Part shown: positions 19,578 to 28,154 of the stretch, in pieces | Layout: each line of letters opens with the position of its first letter | How positions within the stretch are numbered: the first letter of the stretch is position 1 | NCBI RefSeq assembly: GCF_900105625.1 | Contig: NZ_FNSD01000001.1 | Span: 3,472,001-3,536,000 of the forward strand | From: Terriglobus roseus | GTDB taxonomy: Bacteria; Acidobacteriota; Terriglobia; Terriglobales; Acidobacteriaceae | DNA length: 64,000 bases | Direction: 5' to 3' | Translations under genes and position numbers: made by a program | Notes under the pieces: generated by a model | What the model was told of the DNA's origin: nothing | What the model saw: only the letters and a program-made list of their open reading frames with translations | The model's database searches: none

Positions 19578-21122
19578 CTACCACTCCTTGGCAGCGGTAT
19601 CGACTTCAACCGCCTGCGGCGGACCCTGCCAGCGCAGGATGGGCTTGCGAGCTGCACCTGTCTCGTCGAGGCGGCGGATGCGTGTGGTGTGTGGTGCGGT
19701 CTTGACCAGCTCCGGGTTCTCAGCGGCCTCGCGTGAGATCTGCTGCAGCGCGTCGATGAGCAGGTCGAGTTCCTCGCGGCTCTCGCTCTCGGTCGGCTCG
19801 ATCATCATGGCGCCGCTGACGATCATGGGGAAGCTGACCGTGTAGGCGTGGAAGCCGTAGTCGATGAGGCGCTTGCCCATGTCGCCGGTCTTGACGCCGT
19901 TCTTCGCCTGCAGCTTATCGCTGAACACGACTTCATGCATTGAGCGGGTCTTGTAGGGCAGATCGAAGACGCCTTCGAGCTTGGCGCGGATGTAGTTCGC
20001 GTTCAGCACGGCGTCTTCGGTGGTCAGGCGCAGACCATCAGGGCCGTTGGCGAGCGTGTAGGCAAGGGCGCGGACGAACATGCCGAAGTTGCCGTAGAAC
20101 ATGCGAACACGGCCGACCGACTGCGGACGGTCGAAGTCGAAACCAAGCGAGCCATCGGCGCGCGTGACGACAGTGGGCTTCGGCAGGAAGGGTTCCAGCA
20201 GCGCCTTGCAGGCCACGGGACCCGAGCCTGGGCCACCACCGCCGTGCGGCGTGGAGAAGGTCTTGTGCAGGTTCAGGTGCATGACGTCTGCGCCGAAGTC
20301 GCCTGGCCGCGTCTTGCCTACCAGCGCGTTCATGTTCGCGCCGTCCATGTAAAGCAGGGCGCCCTTGGCGTGCAGGATGTCGGCAATCTCGTGGATCTGC
20401 GACTCGAAGACGCCGATGGTCGACGGGTTCGTCAGCATGAGAGCGGCGGTGTCTTCATCCACCATGCGACGAAGCTCTTCGAGATCGACCGCGCCTTCCG
20501 CGTTGGACTTGATGTTCTGCACCTGGTAGCCGACGACGGCTGCCGTTGCAGGGTTCGTACCGTGCGCGGAGTCGGGGATCAGCACCTTCTTACGGGCGTT
20601 GCCCTTGCTCTCGTGATAGGCGCGGACCATCAGCATGCCGGTGAACTCACCGTGCGCGCCGGCTGCGGGCTGCAGCGTGATGGCGTCCATGCCGGTGATC
20701 TCGATGAGACAATCCTGCAGCTGCTTCATGATGCCGAGCACACCTTGCGAAAGCGATTCCGGCTGGTAGGGATGCGCTTCTGCGATGCCCTCAAAGCGCG
20801 AGACGGCTTCGTTCACGCGGCCGTTGTACTTCATCGTGCAGGAGCCGAGCGGGAACATGCCGAGGTCGATGGCGTAGTTCCAGGTGGAGAGGCGTGTGAA
20901 GTGGCGAACGATTTCGATCTCGCTCAGTTCGGGCATGGCGCCCAGGCCGTCTGTGCGAACGGTGTCGCCCAGCAGTGCGGCTGCGTCAACAGCGGGCACG
21001 TCCAGCTCGTCCATGCGGTAGGCCTTCTTACCGGGCGAGCTCTTTTCGAAGATCAGGCCTTCGTTCTGGCTGGTGTGCGTGGTCGCCTTGCGTGGTGTTC
21101 CGACGAATGGTATTTCGCTCAT
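19578..21122 (-). CDS. gcvPB: Glycine dehydrogenase (decarboxylating) subunit 2
   Basis: 514 residues. The C-terminal half of the P-protein of the glycine cleavage system, which decarboxylates glycine and passes the aminomethyl group to lipoyl-GcvH. Seen: FPLGSCTMKYN near the start, PAAGAHGEFTGMLM, SAHGTNPATAAV and the PLP-lysine motif NLHKTFSTPHGGGGPG. With GcvPA it makes the two-subunit P-protein found in many thermophiles and Acidobacteria. The ATG at 21122 follows GAGGATC and begins the conserved protein; an ATG six codons upstream is less likely. Confidence 0.97.
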   Translation of the reverse strand: MSEIPFVGTPRKATTHTSQNEGLIFEKSSPGKKAYRMDELDVPAVDAAALLGDTVRTDGLGAMPELSEIEIVRHFTRLSTWNYAIDLGMFPLGSCTMKYNGRVNEAVSRFEGIAEAHPYQPESLSQGVLGIMKQLQDCLIEITGMDAITLQPAAGAHGEFTGMLMVRAYHESKGNARKKVLIPDSAHGTNPATAAVVGYQVQNIKSNAEGAVDLEELRRMVDEDTAALMLTNPSTIGVFESQIHEIADILHAKGALLYMDGANMNALVGKTRPGDFGADVMHLNLHKTFSTPHGGGGPGSGPVACKALLEPFLPKPTVVTRADGSLGFDFDRPQSVGRVRMFYGNFGMFVRALAYTLANGPDGLRLTTEDAVLNANYIRAKLEGVFDLPYKTRSMHEVVFSDKLQAKNGVKTGDMGKRLIDYGFHAYTVSFPMIVSGAMMIEPTESESREELDLLIDALQQISREAAENPELVKTAPHTTRIRRLDETGAARKPILRWQGPPQAVEVDTAAKEW

Positions 21123-21157
21123 GTGATCCTCAATGCGCAACCCTTCGGTTGCCGAAC

Positions 21158-21502
21158 CTAAAACTGGCAGGACTCGCTGCCATCTGCCGAGACAAAGCTG
21201 CCTGCCTCGGGAATATCCATGTCTTCTTCGCGCAGACTGAGCGCGAGCACGGTGCCGTTCTCAAACTCGACGGTCAGCGCAGTTTCCTCGTGAAAGGCCG
21301 CCTCGGTGACGGTTTCCCCAATCACTGAGCACAGCGCATCGCGATAGCCCGGCTGGCCGAAGCCGACCGAGATGCCGTCGGCATCTGCAATATCCGGCCA
21401 TACATAGAGCGTGAGCAGCGCCTCGCCAAAGTGCAGGGCCAGGTGCTGCTCCACGAACTCTACGGAGGTCAGTTCTTCGTCGGTCAGGCTGCTCAGGTCC
21501 AT
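21158..21502 (-). CDS. Acidic protein of unknown function between gcvPA and gcvPB
   Basis: 114 residues, very acidic, soluble. Seen: an N-terminal helix (DLSSLTDEELTSVEFVEQHL), then alternating strands (LLTLYVWPDIADADGI, ALTVEFENGTVLALSL) and a Cys near the end (GSESCQF). It is not part of the known glycine cleavage machinery and I do not recognise it. The spacing to gcvPA is about 10 bases and to gcvPB about 35, so it is cotranscribed. A role in assembling or regulating the split P-protein is only a guess. Confidence 0.82.
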   Translation of the reverse strand: MDLSSLTDEELTSVEFVEQHLALHFGEALLTLYVWPDIADADGISVGFGQPGYRDALCSVIGETVTEAAFHEETALTVEFENGTVLALSLREEDMDIPEAGSFVSADGSESCQF

Positions 21503-21512
21503 GGATCCTCGG

Positions 21513-22877
21513 TTAAGCCGGTGTCAGAACGCCGTTGTCGACGACGCTGCCCGCGAGAGCCTCAGCCGCTGCGTCGATCTGCGCACGCGTTGTCAGTTCC
21601 GTCGCGCACCACAGCGATGCGTGTTCGCCGAGTTCCGGATACCACTGTGCCAGCGGCAGACCACCGATGATCTTCTTCTCAAGCAGCTCGCTGTTGGTCT
21701 CGGCTGCGGTCTGCGGCGTGGTCACGACGAACTCGTTGAAGCGGGGTGCGCCTTCGAAGAGTACCTTGGCGCCCGGCGTCTTCTTCAGCGAATCCGCCGT
21801 GAAGTGCGCCTTTGCCAGGTTCTGTTCTGCGAGTTCGCGCAGGCCCTTGCCGTAGACGGTGAGGAAGATGGTGACCATCAGTGCGACGAGCGACTGGTTG
21901 GTGCAGATGTTGCTGGTCGCCTTTTCGCGGCGGATGTGCTGCTCACGAGTGGAGAGCGTGAGCACAAAGCCACGCTGGCCGTCGGTGTCGACGGTCTGGC
22001 CGCAGAGGCGGCCCGGCATCTGGCGCAGGAACTTTTCCTTCGCAGCGATGACGCCGCAGTACGGTCCACCAAAGCCAACGGCAACGCCGAAGCTCTGCGC
22101 TTCCAACGAGACGATGTCGGCCTCAACGGGCGGCTTCACCACACCGAGGGAGACGGCCTCTGCGATCGATACGATCAGCAGTGCGCCCTTGGCGTGCGCG
22201 ATCTCCGCGATCTTTGCGACGTCTTCAATGGTGCCGAAGAAGTTGGGCGACTGGATGAGGACGCATGCGGTATCCGCGGTGATGGCGGCGTCGAGTGCGG
22301 CGTAGTCCACGCGGCCGTCAGCGGTGTAGCCAACTTCCGTCTGCGGGATGCCCTGGTGCTGTGCGTAGGTGGTCAGCACTTCGCGGTACTCGGGGTGCAC
22401 GGTGCGGGCGATCACGGCGCCATTGCGGCCGGTGACGCGCACGGCCATCATGACGGCTTCTGCTGCGCCGGTGCTGCCGTCGTACATGCTGGCATTGGCA
22501 ATATCCATGCCGGTCAGTTCGCAGATCATGGTCTGGAACTCAAACAGCGCCTGCAGCGTGCCCTGCGCGATCTCCGGCTGGTAGGGCGTGTAGCTGGTCA
22601 GGAACTCGCCGCGCTGCGAGAGGGAATCGATCAGAACGGGGCGGTAGTGGCGATAGGCGCCGGCGCCGAGGAACGAGGCGTAGCCCGTGGCGTTTTGCGA
22701 TGCGAAGGCCTTGAATGCCTCCATCACTTCGTGCTCGCTGTGCTGGCGCGGGACGTCCAGGTCGCGCGTCAGGCGGTATTCCGCAGGTACGGAATCGAAC
22801 AGGTCATCGATCGACGCGGCGCCGATGTCCTGCAACATTGCCACGCGGTCAGCGGGCGACTTTGGAAGGTAACGCAT
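21513..22877 (-). CDS. gcvPA: Glycine dehydrogenase (decarboxylating) subunit 1
   Basis: 454 residues. The N-terminal half of the P-protein. Seen: [19 protein letters not shown] at the start, [53 protein letters not shown] and [20 protein letters not shown], all hallmarks of GcvPA. It pairs with GcvPB to form the glycine decarboxylase. Operon order on this strand is gcvH, gcvPA, a 114-residue unknown, gcvPB and a 93-residue unknown. Confidence 0.97.
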   Translation of the reverse strand: MRYLPKSPADRVAMLQDIGAASIDDLFDSVPAEYRLTRDLDVPRQHSEHEVMEAFKAFASQNATGYASFLGAGAYRHYRPVLIDSLSQRGEFLTSYTPYQPEIAQGTLQALFEFQTMICELTGMDIANASMYDGSTGAAEAVMMAVRVTGRNGAVIARTVHPEYREVLTTYAQHQGIPQTEVGYTADGRVDYAALDAAITADTACVLIQSPNFFGTIEDVAKIAEIAHAKGALLIVSIAEAVSLGVVKPPVEADIVSLEAQSFGVAVGFGGPYCGVIAAKEKFLRQMPGRLCGQTVDTDGQRGFVLTLSTREQHIRREKATSNICTNQSLVALMVTIFLTVYGKGLRELAEQNLAKAHFTADSLKKTPGAKVLFEGAPRFNEFVVTTPQTAAETNSELLEKKIIGGLPLAQWYPELGEHASLWCATELTTRAQIDAAAEALAGSVVDNGVLTPA

Positions 22878-22938
22878 GGGACTTGCCCCTCTTGTTGCGG
22901 GTGGGTGCGGCCGTAGCAGCTCAGCCTTATGGTATGCG

Positions 22939-22971
22939 GCGCAGGTCCGGTCGATGGGACCAGACCTGCGC
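22939..22971 (-). promoter_or_regulatory. Hairpin in the gcvH-gcvPA gap
   Basis: GCGCAGGTC pairs with GACCTGCGC, with an inner GGTC/GACC stem around GATGG. It lies in the 160-bp gap between gcvH and gcvPA. It has no T-run, so it is not a typical terminator; a processing or stabilising element is possible. It does not look like a glycine riboswitch. Confidence 0.5.
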
Positions 22972-23036
22972 GGATCGAAGATGTGTCGCTGCAGCGAGAA
23001 TTCAGCCGAGCGATTGATAGCAGGGCAGGAACCGGG

Positions 23037-23426
23037 TTACTTGCCGGTCTCTTCTGCGACGTACGCCTCGTAGGCCGCAGCGTCCAGCAGGCTGTCGAGC
23101 TGCGACGGGTCGGAGAGCGTCAGCTTGATGAGCCAGGTGGTGTTCGCCTCAGCGTTGATGGTCTCTGGAGCGGAGGTCAGCGTCTCATTGGTCGCGGTGA
23201 CGGTGCCGCTGGCCGGGGCGTAGACGTCGCTGACGGCCTTCACGCTCTCGACCGAACCGAAGGAGGCCTTCTGGCTCAGTTCCGTGCCGATCTTGGGCAG
23301 GTCAACAAAGACGATGTCGCCAAGCAGATGCTGCGCATAGTCCGTAATGCCCACGGTAGCTTCAGTACCGTTAGCCTCAATCCACTCATGTTCCTTGGTG
23401 TAGCGATACGTCGCCGGGTAGCTCAT
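23037..23426 (-). CDS. gcvH: Glycine cleavage system H protein
   Basis: 129 residues, the usual GcvH length. Seen: RYTKEHEWIEANG at the start, VGITDYAQHLLGDIVFVDLP and the lipoyl-lysine motif in GSVESVKAVSDVYAP. The protein carries the aminomethyl group on lipoamide between the P, T and L proteins. The start at 23426 (MSYPATYRYTKE) matches the family. It lies 68 bases after the stop codon of the nine-haem cytochrome gene. Confidence 0.97.
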   Translation of the reverse strand: MSYPATYRYTKEHEWIEANGTEATVGITDYAQHLLGDIVFVDLPKIGTELSQKASFGSVESVKAVSDVYAPASGTVTATNETLTSAPETINAEANTTWLIKLTLSDPSQLDSLLDAAAYEAYVAEETGK

Positions 23427-23493
23427 GTTTCCGATTCTAAAGCCGTGCAATGCCCGTGGACAGGCCGCTTGAAAAAACACAGAGACTCAAATG

Positions 23494-25122
23494 CTAATCG
23501 GCCACCCGCCAGGGCGAAGTGGAGGTCCATTTGCGTAGTGCATCGCCTGCCCAGGCTGTTGTTTTCTCCTGGTGGCAGGTGGTGCATGGATTCGGCATCT
23601 TGTACTGGTCGGTCATGCCGGGGGTGATGAAGCGGAAGGTGTGGGCGCTGACGAAGGCGCCGGGAACTCCTTCCGTTTCGATCTTCGGCATGTGACACGC
23701 GACGCACTGGCTGCCGGCGCTGCCTGCCTTGTGGTGCGTGTGATCTTCCAGCGTGGCGGTGTGCGGCCCGTTGGCGGAGCCGGCTGCATGGCAGTCCAGG
23801 CAGATCTTGTCGGCGGGCTTGCGTAGCTGTGCCGCGTTGGCGCTGCCGTGGGGATCGTGGCAGCTGCTGCAGGTGACGCCGTGACGATACATGGTGCTCT
23901 GCACGAAGTCGTTGCCCTGCATGCGGTTCTTGTGGGCGGTACCGTCGGCGAAGTGCAGGAAGTCGGTCTGGCCGAGGGTGGTGTCTTCGAGTTTCCAGAA
24001 GTCAGCGAGTTTCAGACCGGGCTTGTAGCCGACGGGCCAATCCACAGCTTTGCCGTCGATGAGGCCGGCGCGGGGGCGTCCCTGCGAGTGGCAGGAGATA
24101 CAGGTGTCGTTCGCGCTGACGTCATCCATGGCGCCGGGGTTCTGGATGTTGGCGCGCGTGGGATGTGCGGCGTGATCGCTGCCGGGGCCGTGGCAACGCT
24201 CGCAGCCTACGTTCCACTCGGCGACTTTCTTGGTCTGAAGATTGAAGTCGACGGAGTGGCAGCCGTCGCAGGTGGCACTGGTTGGGCGCTGCATGTTGTC
24301 CGTGGGATAGAAGGCTGCCCACCAGTCGCCGCCCTTGTCGGGCACGTGGTAGGGCAGCCACTTCTTGTTCCCGATGTCCCACTGCACGGGCAGCGGGTAG
24401 TAGTCGTCGCCGACGTGGGTAAAGTAGCGCTGCTTCCACCGGCTGCCGTAGACGAAGGCGACCTGCTCGCGCGTGAAAGGCGCAACCTTGTTGGTGGAAA
24501 GATCTGGAAGAATAGCGTCGGGGTGCGTCTTTGGATCGCGTACCACGTTGGCCATGGTGGTCTGCTGCCACCGCGCGTAGATCTCCGCATGGCATCGCTG
24601 GCAGTTGGCCGAACCAATGTAGTGTGCGTCGGCAGAAGCTACCGTGTCGCCGGGAGCGTGTTCGCCGGTTGTGCGAAGGTAGCTGACGAGCTCCCAGGCA
24701 GCGCCTTCCGAGTGCGGCCTTGCCAGCGCAGGCATGCCACTCAGCTGGACGCCATTCTCGATGATGTAGTGCAGGTCGCCGTCGGTAAGCGACTGTGTAC
24801 GCGCGGATCGCAGATTCGGCACACGCGGGTAGATGGATTGGCCGATGGCCGTTTCACCTCGAAGATCCACGCCGTGGCATCCCGCGCAGGCCTGTCGATA
24901 CGCATCGCGACCACGTTCTACCGTGAGGGCGTCCTGCTGATAAGGATTCGCCGCGCGGTGCGCTTCGCTTGGGATGGCGAAATCGCGAACCGTGCGCGCG
25001 AGGAGAGACTCAGCCGCAGAGGGCGTCGAGTTGGCGCGGAATCCGCGCAGCCGAATGCCCGCGGCTAACGCCAGCAGGATTCCAACGATCACGATCAGCA
25101 GAAGGGCCAGTCGTCGGCGCAT
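23494..25122 (-). CDS. Nine-haem c-type cytochrome (class I domain fused to an octahaem part)
   Basis: 542 residues with an N-terminal membrane anchor or signal (LALLLIVIVGILLALAAGI). Nine CXXCH motifs are visible in order: CAGCH, CQRCH, CDGCH, CERCH, CISCH, CSSCH, CLDCH, CVACH and CTTCH. The first, with the Met segment GVQLSGMPALARPH, forms a monohaem class I domain (about residues 60-150). The other eight form a multihaem region with YPLPVQWD and SSCHDPHGS segments seen in multihaem cytochromes of Acidobacteria and Deltaproteobacteria. It is exported to the periplasm. Its redox partner and substrate are unknown, and it sits oddly upstream of gcvH. Confidence 0.93.
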   Translation of the reverse strand: MRRRLALLLIVIVGILLALAAGIRLRGFRANSTPSAAESLLARTVRDFAIPSEAHRAANPYQQDALTVERGRDAYRQACAGCHGVDLRGETAIGQSIYPRVPNLRSARTQSLTDGDLHYIIENGVQLSGMPALARPHSEGAAWELVSYLRTTGEHAPGDTVASADAHYIGSANCQRCHAEIYARWQQTTMANVVRDPKTHPDAILPDLSTNKVAPFTREQVAFVYGSRWKQRYFTHVGDDYYPLPVQWDIGNKKWLPYHVPDKGGDWWAAFYPTDNMQRPTSATCDGCHSVDFNLQTKKVAEWNVGCERCHGPGSDHAAHPTRANIQNPGAMDDVSANDTCISCHSQGRPRAGLIDGKAVDWPVGYKPGLKLADFWKLEDTTLGQTDFLHFADGTAHKNRMQGNDFVQSTMYRHGVTCSSCHDPHGSANAAQLRKPADKICLDCHAAGSANGPHTATLEDHTHHKAGSAGSQCVACHMPKIETEGVPGAFVSAHTFRFITPGMTDQYKMPNPCTTCHQEKTTAWAGDALRKWTSTSPWRVAD

Positions 25123-25269
25123 CCACTTTAACCCCGGGCCTAGGTGAGGCCGCCGTCACGTCGCAAGCATAGCGGACAGAAGACCCCGAGTTGTCACAAA
25201 ATTGTGTCAGTTCACGCAGATGAATCTTTTACTTCGATATCGAATCAATAGCCGTGGAGGGTAAGAACC

Positions 25270-26241
25270 ATGACACCCATTTCTGGACTGCACCATGTGA
25301 CCGCGATTGCTTCCAATCCGCAGGCGAACCTTGATTTCTACACGCAGGTTCTGGGGCTGCGACTGGTCAAGAAGACCGTTAACTTCGACGATCCGGGAAC
25401 ATACCACTTCTACTTTGGCGACGATGCCGGTTCGCCCGGTACCATCCTCACCTTCTTTCCCTGGCCGGGAGCCAGGCGCGGTCTGGCCGGCGCCGGTGAA
25501 GTCACGCACACGGCTTTCTCCGTGCCAAAGACCTCGATCGCCTATTGGGAACAGCGGCTGACCGCGCAGGGCGTGCTGGTCGAGCACACGGGCGTTCGCT
25601 TTGCCGCGAACAACGGCGGCGAAGACGTGTTGACGTTCGCTGACCCGGACGGCATGAAGCTGGAGATCGTCGGACACAGCGATGCAGCGGCTGCGGATCG
25701 TGCACCGCGCTACAGCGATGTACCGGTAGAGCACAGCATCCGGGGCTTCTTTGGTGTGACGATGTTGCAGCGCGATGCTGCGGCTACGGAGGCGACGCTC
25801 AACATGATGGGCTTCACAAAGACGGCAGCGGAAGGCAATCGTCTGCGCTTCGCATCTCCTGCAGGCAACTCTGTCGGGAACGCGATCGACATCGTCGTGA
25901 AGGCAGACGCAGGCTACGGCCGCAGCGGTGCGGGATCGGTGCATCACATCGCCTTCCGTACGCCGACGGACGACACGCAGCTCGAGTGGCGCGAGAAGAT
26001 CGCACAGACACTGTCTGTGACAACCGTGCAGGATCGTGAGTACTTTCATTCGATCTACTTCCGCGAGCCGGGTGGGGTGTTGTTCGAGATGGCGACGGAC
26101 GCTCCGGGCTTCGCCATCGATGAGCCGATCGAGACGCTGGGTGAAGCGCTCCGCATTCCACCGTGGTTTGAACCGCAGCGTGCTGCGATCGAGCAGCGGC
26201 TGATTCCCGTAACACTGACGAAGGCGGAGGTGACAGCATGA
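25270..26241 (+). CDS. mhqO: Ring-cleaving dioxygenase of the VOC superfamily (MhqO/MhqA-like)
   Basis: 323 residues made of two VOC (glyoxalase/extradiol dioxygenase) modules. Seen: SGLHHVTAIASNPQANLDFY at the N-terminus, GTYHFYFGDDAGSPGT, and in the second module AGSVHHIAFRTPTDDTQLEW and YFREPGGVLFEMATDAPGF. The metal ligands are expected in HHVT, HHIAF and the LFEMATD Glu. MhqO-type enzymes are hydroquinone or catechol-type dioxygenases induced by quinones. It overlaps mhqD by four bases and is followed by a MarR regulator, the same set of functions as the Bacillus Mhq regulon. Confidence 0.9.
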   Translation: MTPISGLHHVTAIASNPQANLDFYTQVLGLRLVKKTVNFDDPGTYHFYFGDDAGSPGTILTFFPWPGARRGLAGAGEVTHTAFSVPKTSIAYWEQRLTAQGVLVEHTGVRFAANNGGEDVLTFADPDGMKLEIVGHSDAAAADRAPRYSDVPVEHSIRGFFGVTMLQRDAAATEATLNMMGFTKTAAEGNRLRFASPAGNSVGNAIDIVVKADAGYGRSGAGSVHHIAFRTPTDDTQLEWREKIAQTLSVTTVQDREYFHSIYFREPGGVLFEMATDAPGFAIDEPIETLGEALRIPPWFEPQRAAIEQRLIPVTLTKAEVTA

Positions 26242-26891
26242 GCGGACCGCATGATCTGAGCCAGGTCCTTTCGGCGGGCGAGCCGGTGGCGGAGGCCACC
26301 GGCGCCGTCGTCCTGCTGCATGGCCGCGGCGCTTCGGCGCGGGACATCCTTGGGCTGAGCAACGCCTTTGGTGGTCTCGGACTCGCGTTCGTCGCTCCGG
26401 AAGCTGCCGGACATACGTGGTATCCGCAGTCGTTCCTGGCGCCTCGCTCGGCGAACGAACCATACCTGACTTCGGCGCTGGATAAGATCCGGCGCGTGGT
26501 CGATGGCCTGGTCGCCGGCGGCATACCGACGGAACGCATCGTGATCAGCGGCTTCTCGCAGGGCGCATGCCTTTCGACGGAGTTCGTTGCATCGCATCCC
26601 GCACGCTATGCCGGCTTGATCGCCTTCACCGGAGGTCTGGTCGGGCCGCTGGGCAGTGACCTGCACCATGCAGGCGAGCTGCACGGCACGCCGGCGCTGC
26701 TGATGAGCGGCGATCCGGATCCGCACGTGCCCTGGTCGCGCGTGGAAGAGTCGGCTGTGCAACTGAAGGCTATGGGCGCGGAGGTGACGGCGATTCGCTA
26801 CCCGGGCCGTCAACACACCGTCAGCCAGGACGAGATCGCACATGCCCGAGGACTTCTCGAAAAAGCCTTCTCGCCGAATGCGTCGATTTAG
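26238..26891 (+). CDS. mhqD: Alpha/beta-hydrolase, carboxylesterase (MhqD-like)
   Basis: 217 residues, cytoplasmic. Seen: the oxyanion region VVLLHGRGASARD, the nucleophile elbow GFSQGACLS (Ser), an Asp in LLMSGDPDPHVPW and the catalytic His in GRQHTVSQDE. These mark the phospholipase/carboxylesterase family (about 220 residues). MhqD homologues are induced by quinones with MhqO. The start codon overlaps the mhqO stop, so translation is coupled. Confidence 0.88.
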   Translation: MSGPHDLSQVLSAGEPVAEATGAVVLLHGRGASARDILGLSNAFGGLGLAFVAPEAAGHTWYPQSFLAPRSANEPYLTSALDKIRRVVDGLVAGGIPTERIVISGFSQGACLSTEFVASHPARYAGLIAFTGGLVGPLGSDLHHAGELHGTPALLMSGDPDPHVPWSRVEESAVQLKAMGAEVTAIRYPGRQHTVSQDEIAHARGLLEKAFSPNASI

Positions 26892-26912
26892 CGGAAGATG
26901 GAAGCAGCAATC

Positions 26913-27389
26913 ATGAGCACCGTGAACGAGCCGACTACGAACGAAGAACACTTCACCTCCGCCGCAAGCCTCTGGCTGGTGCTGATGAAGGCCTACCGTT
27001 CCATGGAGGGCTATATCGAGAGCACGGTATCCACCATGGGCATCGGTCTCAGCGACTTCATGATCATGGAAGCCCTGTTGCACAAGGGCTCCATGAGCAT
27101 GTCGCAGCTGGGCGAGAAGGTGTTGCTGGCGAACCCGTCGATGACGGCTGCCGTGGACCGGCTGCAGAAGCTCGGCTATGTGTCGCGCTGCAGCGATGCG
27201 ACGGATCGTCGCATCCGCACCGTGGACCTTACGAAGGAAGGCCGCAGGGTCATCCGGAAGATCTTCGCGCAGCACGAATTGGATCTTGAACAAGTGATGG
27301 CGGGCGTCTGTCCCACGCATCGCGAGAGTGTGCGAACCGCGTTGAAGACCATTGGACTTGCGGCAAAAGCCCGAACCACGAATGCCTGA
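26913..27389 (+). CDS. MarR-family transcriptional regulator (MhqR-like)
   Basis: 158 residues from ATG 26913, which has GGAAG upstream; an ATG five codons earlier is possible. Winged-helix MarR features: a helix ASLWLVLMKAYRSMEGYI, recognition region SMSQLGEKVLLANPSMTAAVDRL and the wing SDATDRRIRTVDLTKEGR. Two Cys are present (RCSDATD, GVCPTHRE). MhqR-type repressors sense quinones and control mhqO and mhqD. Here the regulator is third in the operon, so autoregulation is likely. Effector and operator are not shown by the sequence. Confidence 0.9.
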   Translation: MSTVNEPTTNEEHFTSAASLWLVLMKAYRSMEGYIESTVSTMGIGLSDFMIMEALLHKGSMSMSQLGEKVLLANPSMTAAVDRLQKLGYVSRCSDATDRRIRTVDLTKEGRRVIRKIFAQHELDLEQVMAGVCPTHRESVRTALKTIGLAAKARTTNA

Positions 27390-27391
27390 AC

Positions 27392-27415
27392 GCGCCGTCT
27401 TCGGACGGCGCTTTT
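27392..27415 (+). terminator. Terminator of the mhq operon
   Basis: GCGCCGTC pairs with GACGGCGC around a TTCG loop, followed by TTTT. This is a textbook intrinsic terminator three bases after the marR stop. Confidence 0.95.
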
Positions 27416-27504
27416 GCTTGGGGTTGAACACTCGTAGAGAGCCTCTCCGGCAAGATCGATGGTGTTGCGTCGCGTGATTGGCAACGGTTCTCTCCCGAAC
27501 TACG

Positions 27505-27530
27505 AAGGCCCGCCACGAGAGGCGGGCCTT
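27505..27530 (+). terminator. GC-rich hairpin in the long intergenic region
   Basis: AAGGCCCGCC pairs with GGCGGGCCTT around ACGAGA. There is no T-run behind it on the plus strand. It may be a second terminator-like hairpin or part of the element at 27536. Confidence 0.5.
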
Positions 27531-27535
27531 GCAAA

Positions 27536-27661
27536 GGGGAGGGGTACCCCCCTCCCTGATTGGGCTAAATATTACTTTCTAAACGAGTTGATGTTTCCCG
27601 ATTCGGCAAAGATTAGATTTCAAAGGGGTTGCGCGCAAACATTAGATAAATAAGGACTTAA
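27536..27661 (+). repeat. Non-coding element: GGGGTACCCC palindrome plus three degenerate AT-rich repeats
   Basis: A GGGGAGGGGTACCCCCCTCC block is followed by three related 24-base units at 27567-27590, 27608-27631 and about 27637-27660. Units 1 and 2 share 17 of 24 bases (AAANATTA then TT, AAA and GNGTTG). Unit 3 keeps AAANATTAGAT and CTTA. The stretch is far more AT-rich than anything nearby and has no open frame. Units are spaced by about 41 and 29 bases. They are too degenerate and variably spaced to be a CRISPR array. Confidence 0.65.
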
Positions 27662-28154
27662 CTTCCTATGGTGATTTCCGACCACCTCCGTCGGGGTCGC
27701 GCAAGAAGCCCTACTTCAATTGTAGACACTGCAGAGAAGTCAGCGGCCAAGTCTATATCGAATGAAATGAATGACATGCGTGGTCCCGGGACTTGACAGC
27801 ATTTAGAGATGCGGGCATGGACGCGTCACAAAATTGGGGAAGTACCCCTTGTAGCGACGTGGCTTCCGCTATCCCTTAGCGGCTGAAGCCGGATGTATTC
27901 GGCGGGTTCAATGGCGTGGCTGAAGCCATGCTCTTTGACAGGTTCGCGCTCTGCGCGAAGGCCCACTTATGACGTAAAGCCGCCATGAATGGGGCACCCG
28001 CTGAGCAGGCAGCGATGGGCAGCCGCCGAGGTGGTCAGCACCGGGCACCTGCTGCGGTGGGCAGTCAGTTCTGTGACGGCACCCGAAGGTCGTCTCCGTC
28101 TGGATTGGCGGTTTTCATACGGGTGAGGCGAATGTCAAGGTGCTGCCTTCGGTG
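27662..28154. other. Gene-free stretch with module-C palindromes
   Basis: No supportable gene. It holds a TGGCTTCCGC...GCGGCTGAAGCC palindrome at about 27861-27890 and the composite element at 27913-28000. From 28001 to 28154 it is ordinary high-GC sequence up to the stop codon of the glycosyltransferase gene. Confidence 0.7.
27913..28000 (-). repeat. Composite palindromic element, modules A-B-C, inverted
   Basis: On the minus strand it starts CGGGTGCCCCAT (module A, degenerate hairpin). It continues with TTCGCGCAGAGCGCGAA (module B) and ends with GCATGGCTTCAGCCACGCC (module C). Order and spacing match the copy at 4821-4903. Confidence 0.75.

Noticed and set aside
20244-25068. Several long frames antisense to gcvPB, gcvPA and the cytochrome gene
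   Set aside because: They mirror the coding strand of well supported genes, have no recognisable domain or ribosome site, and are typical of high-GC DNA.
27567-27661. CRISPR-like array
   Set aside because: Only three degenerate units with unequal spacing, no conserved repeat, no cas genes in the window.
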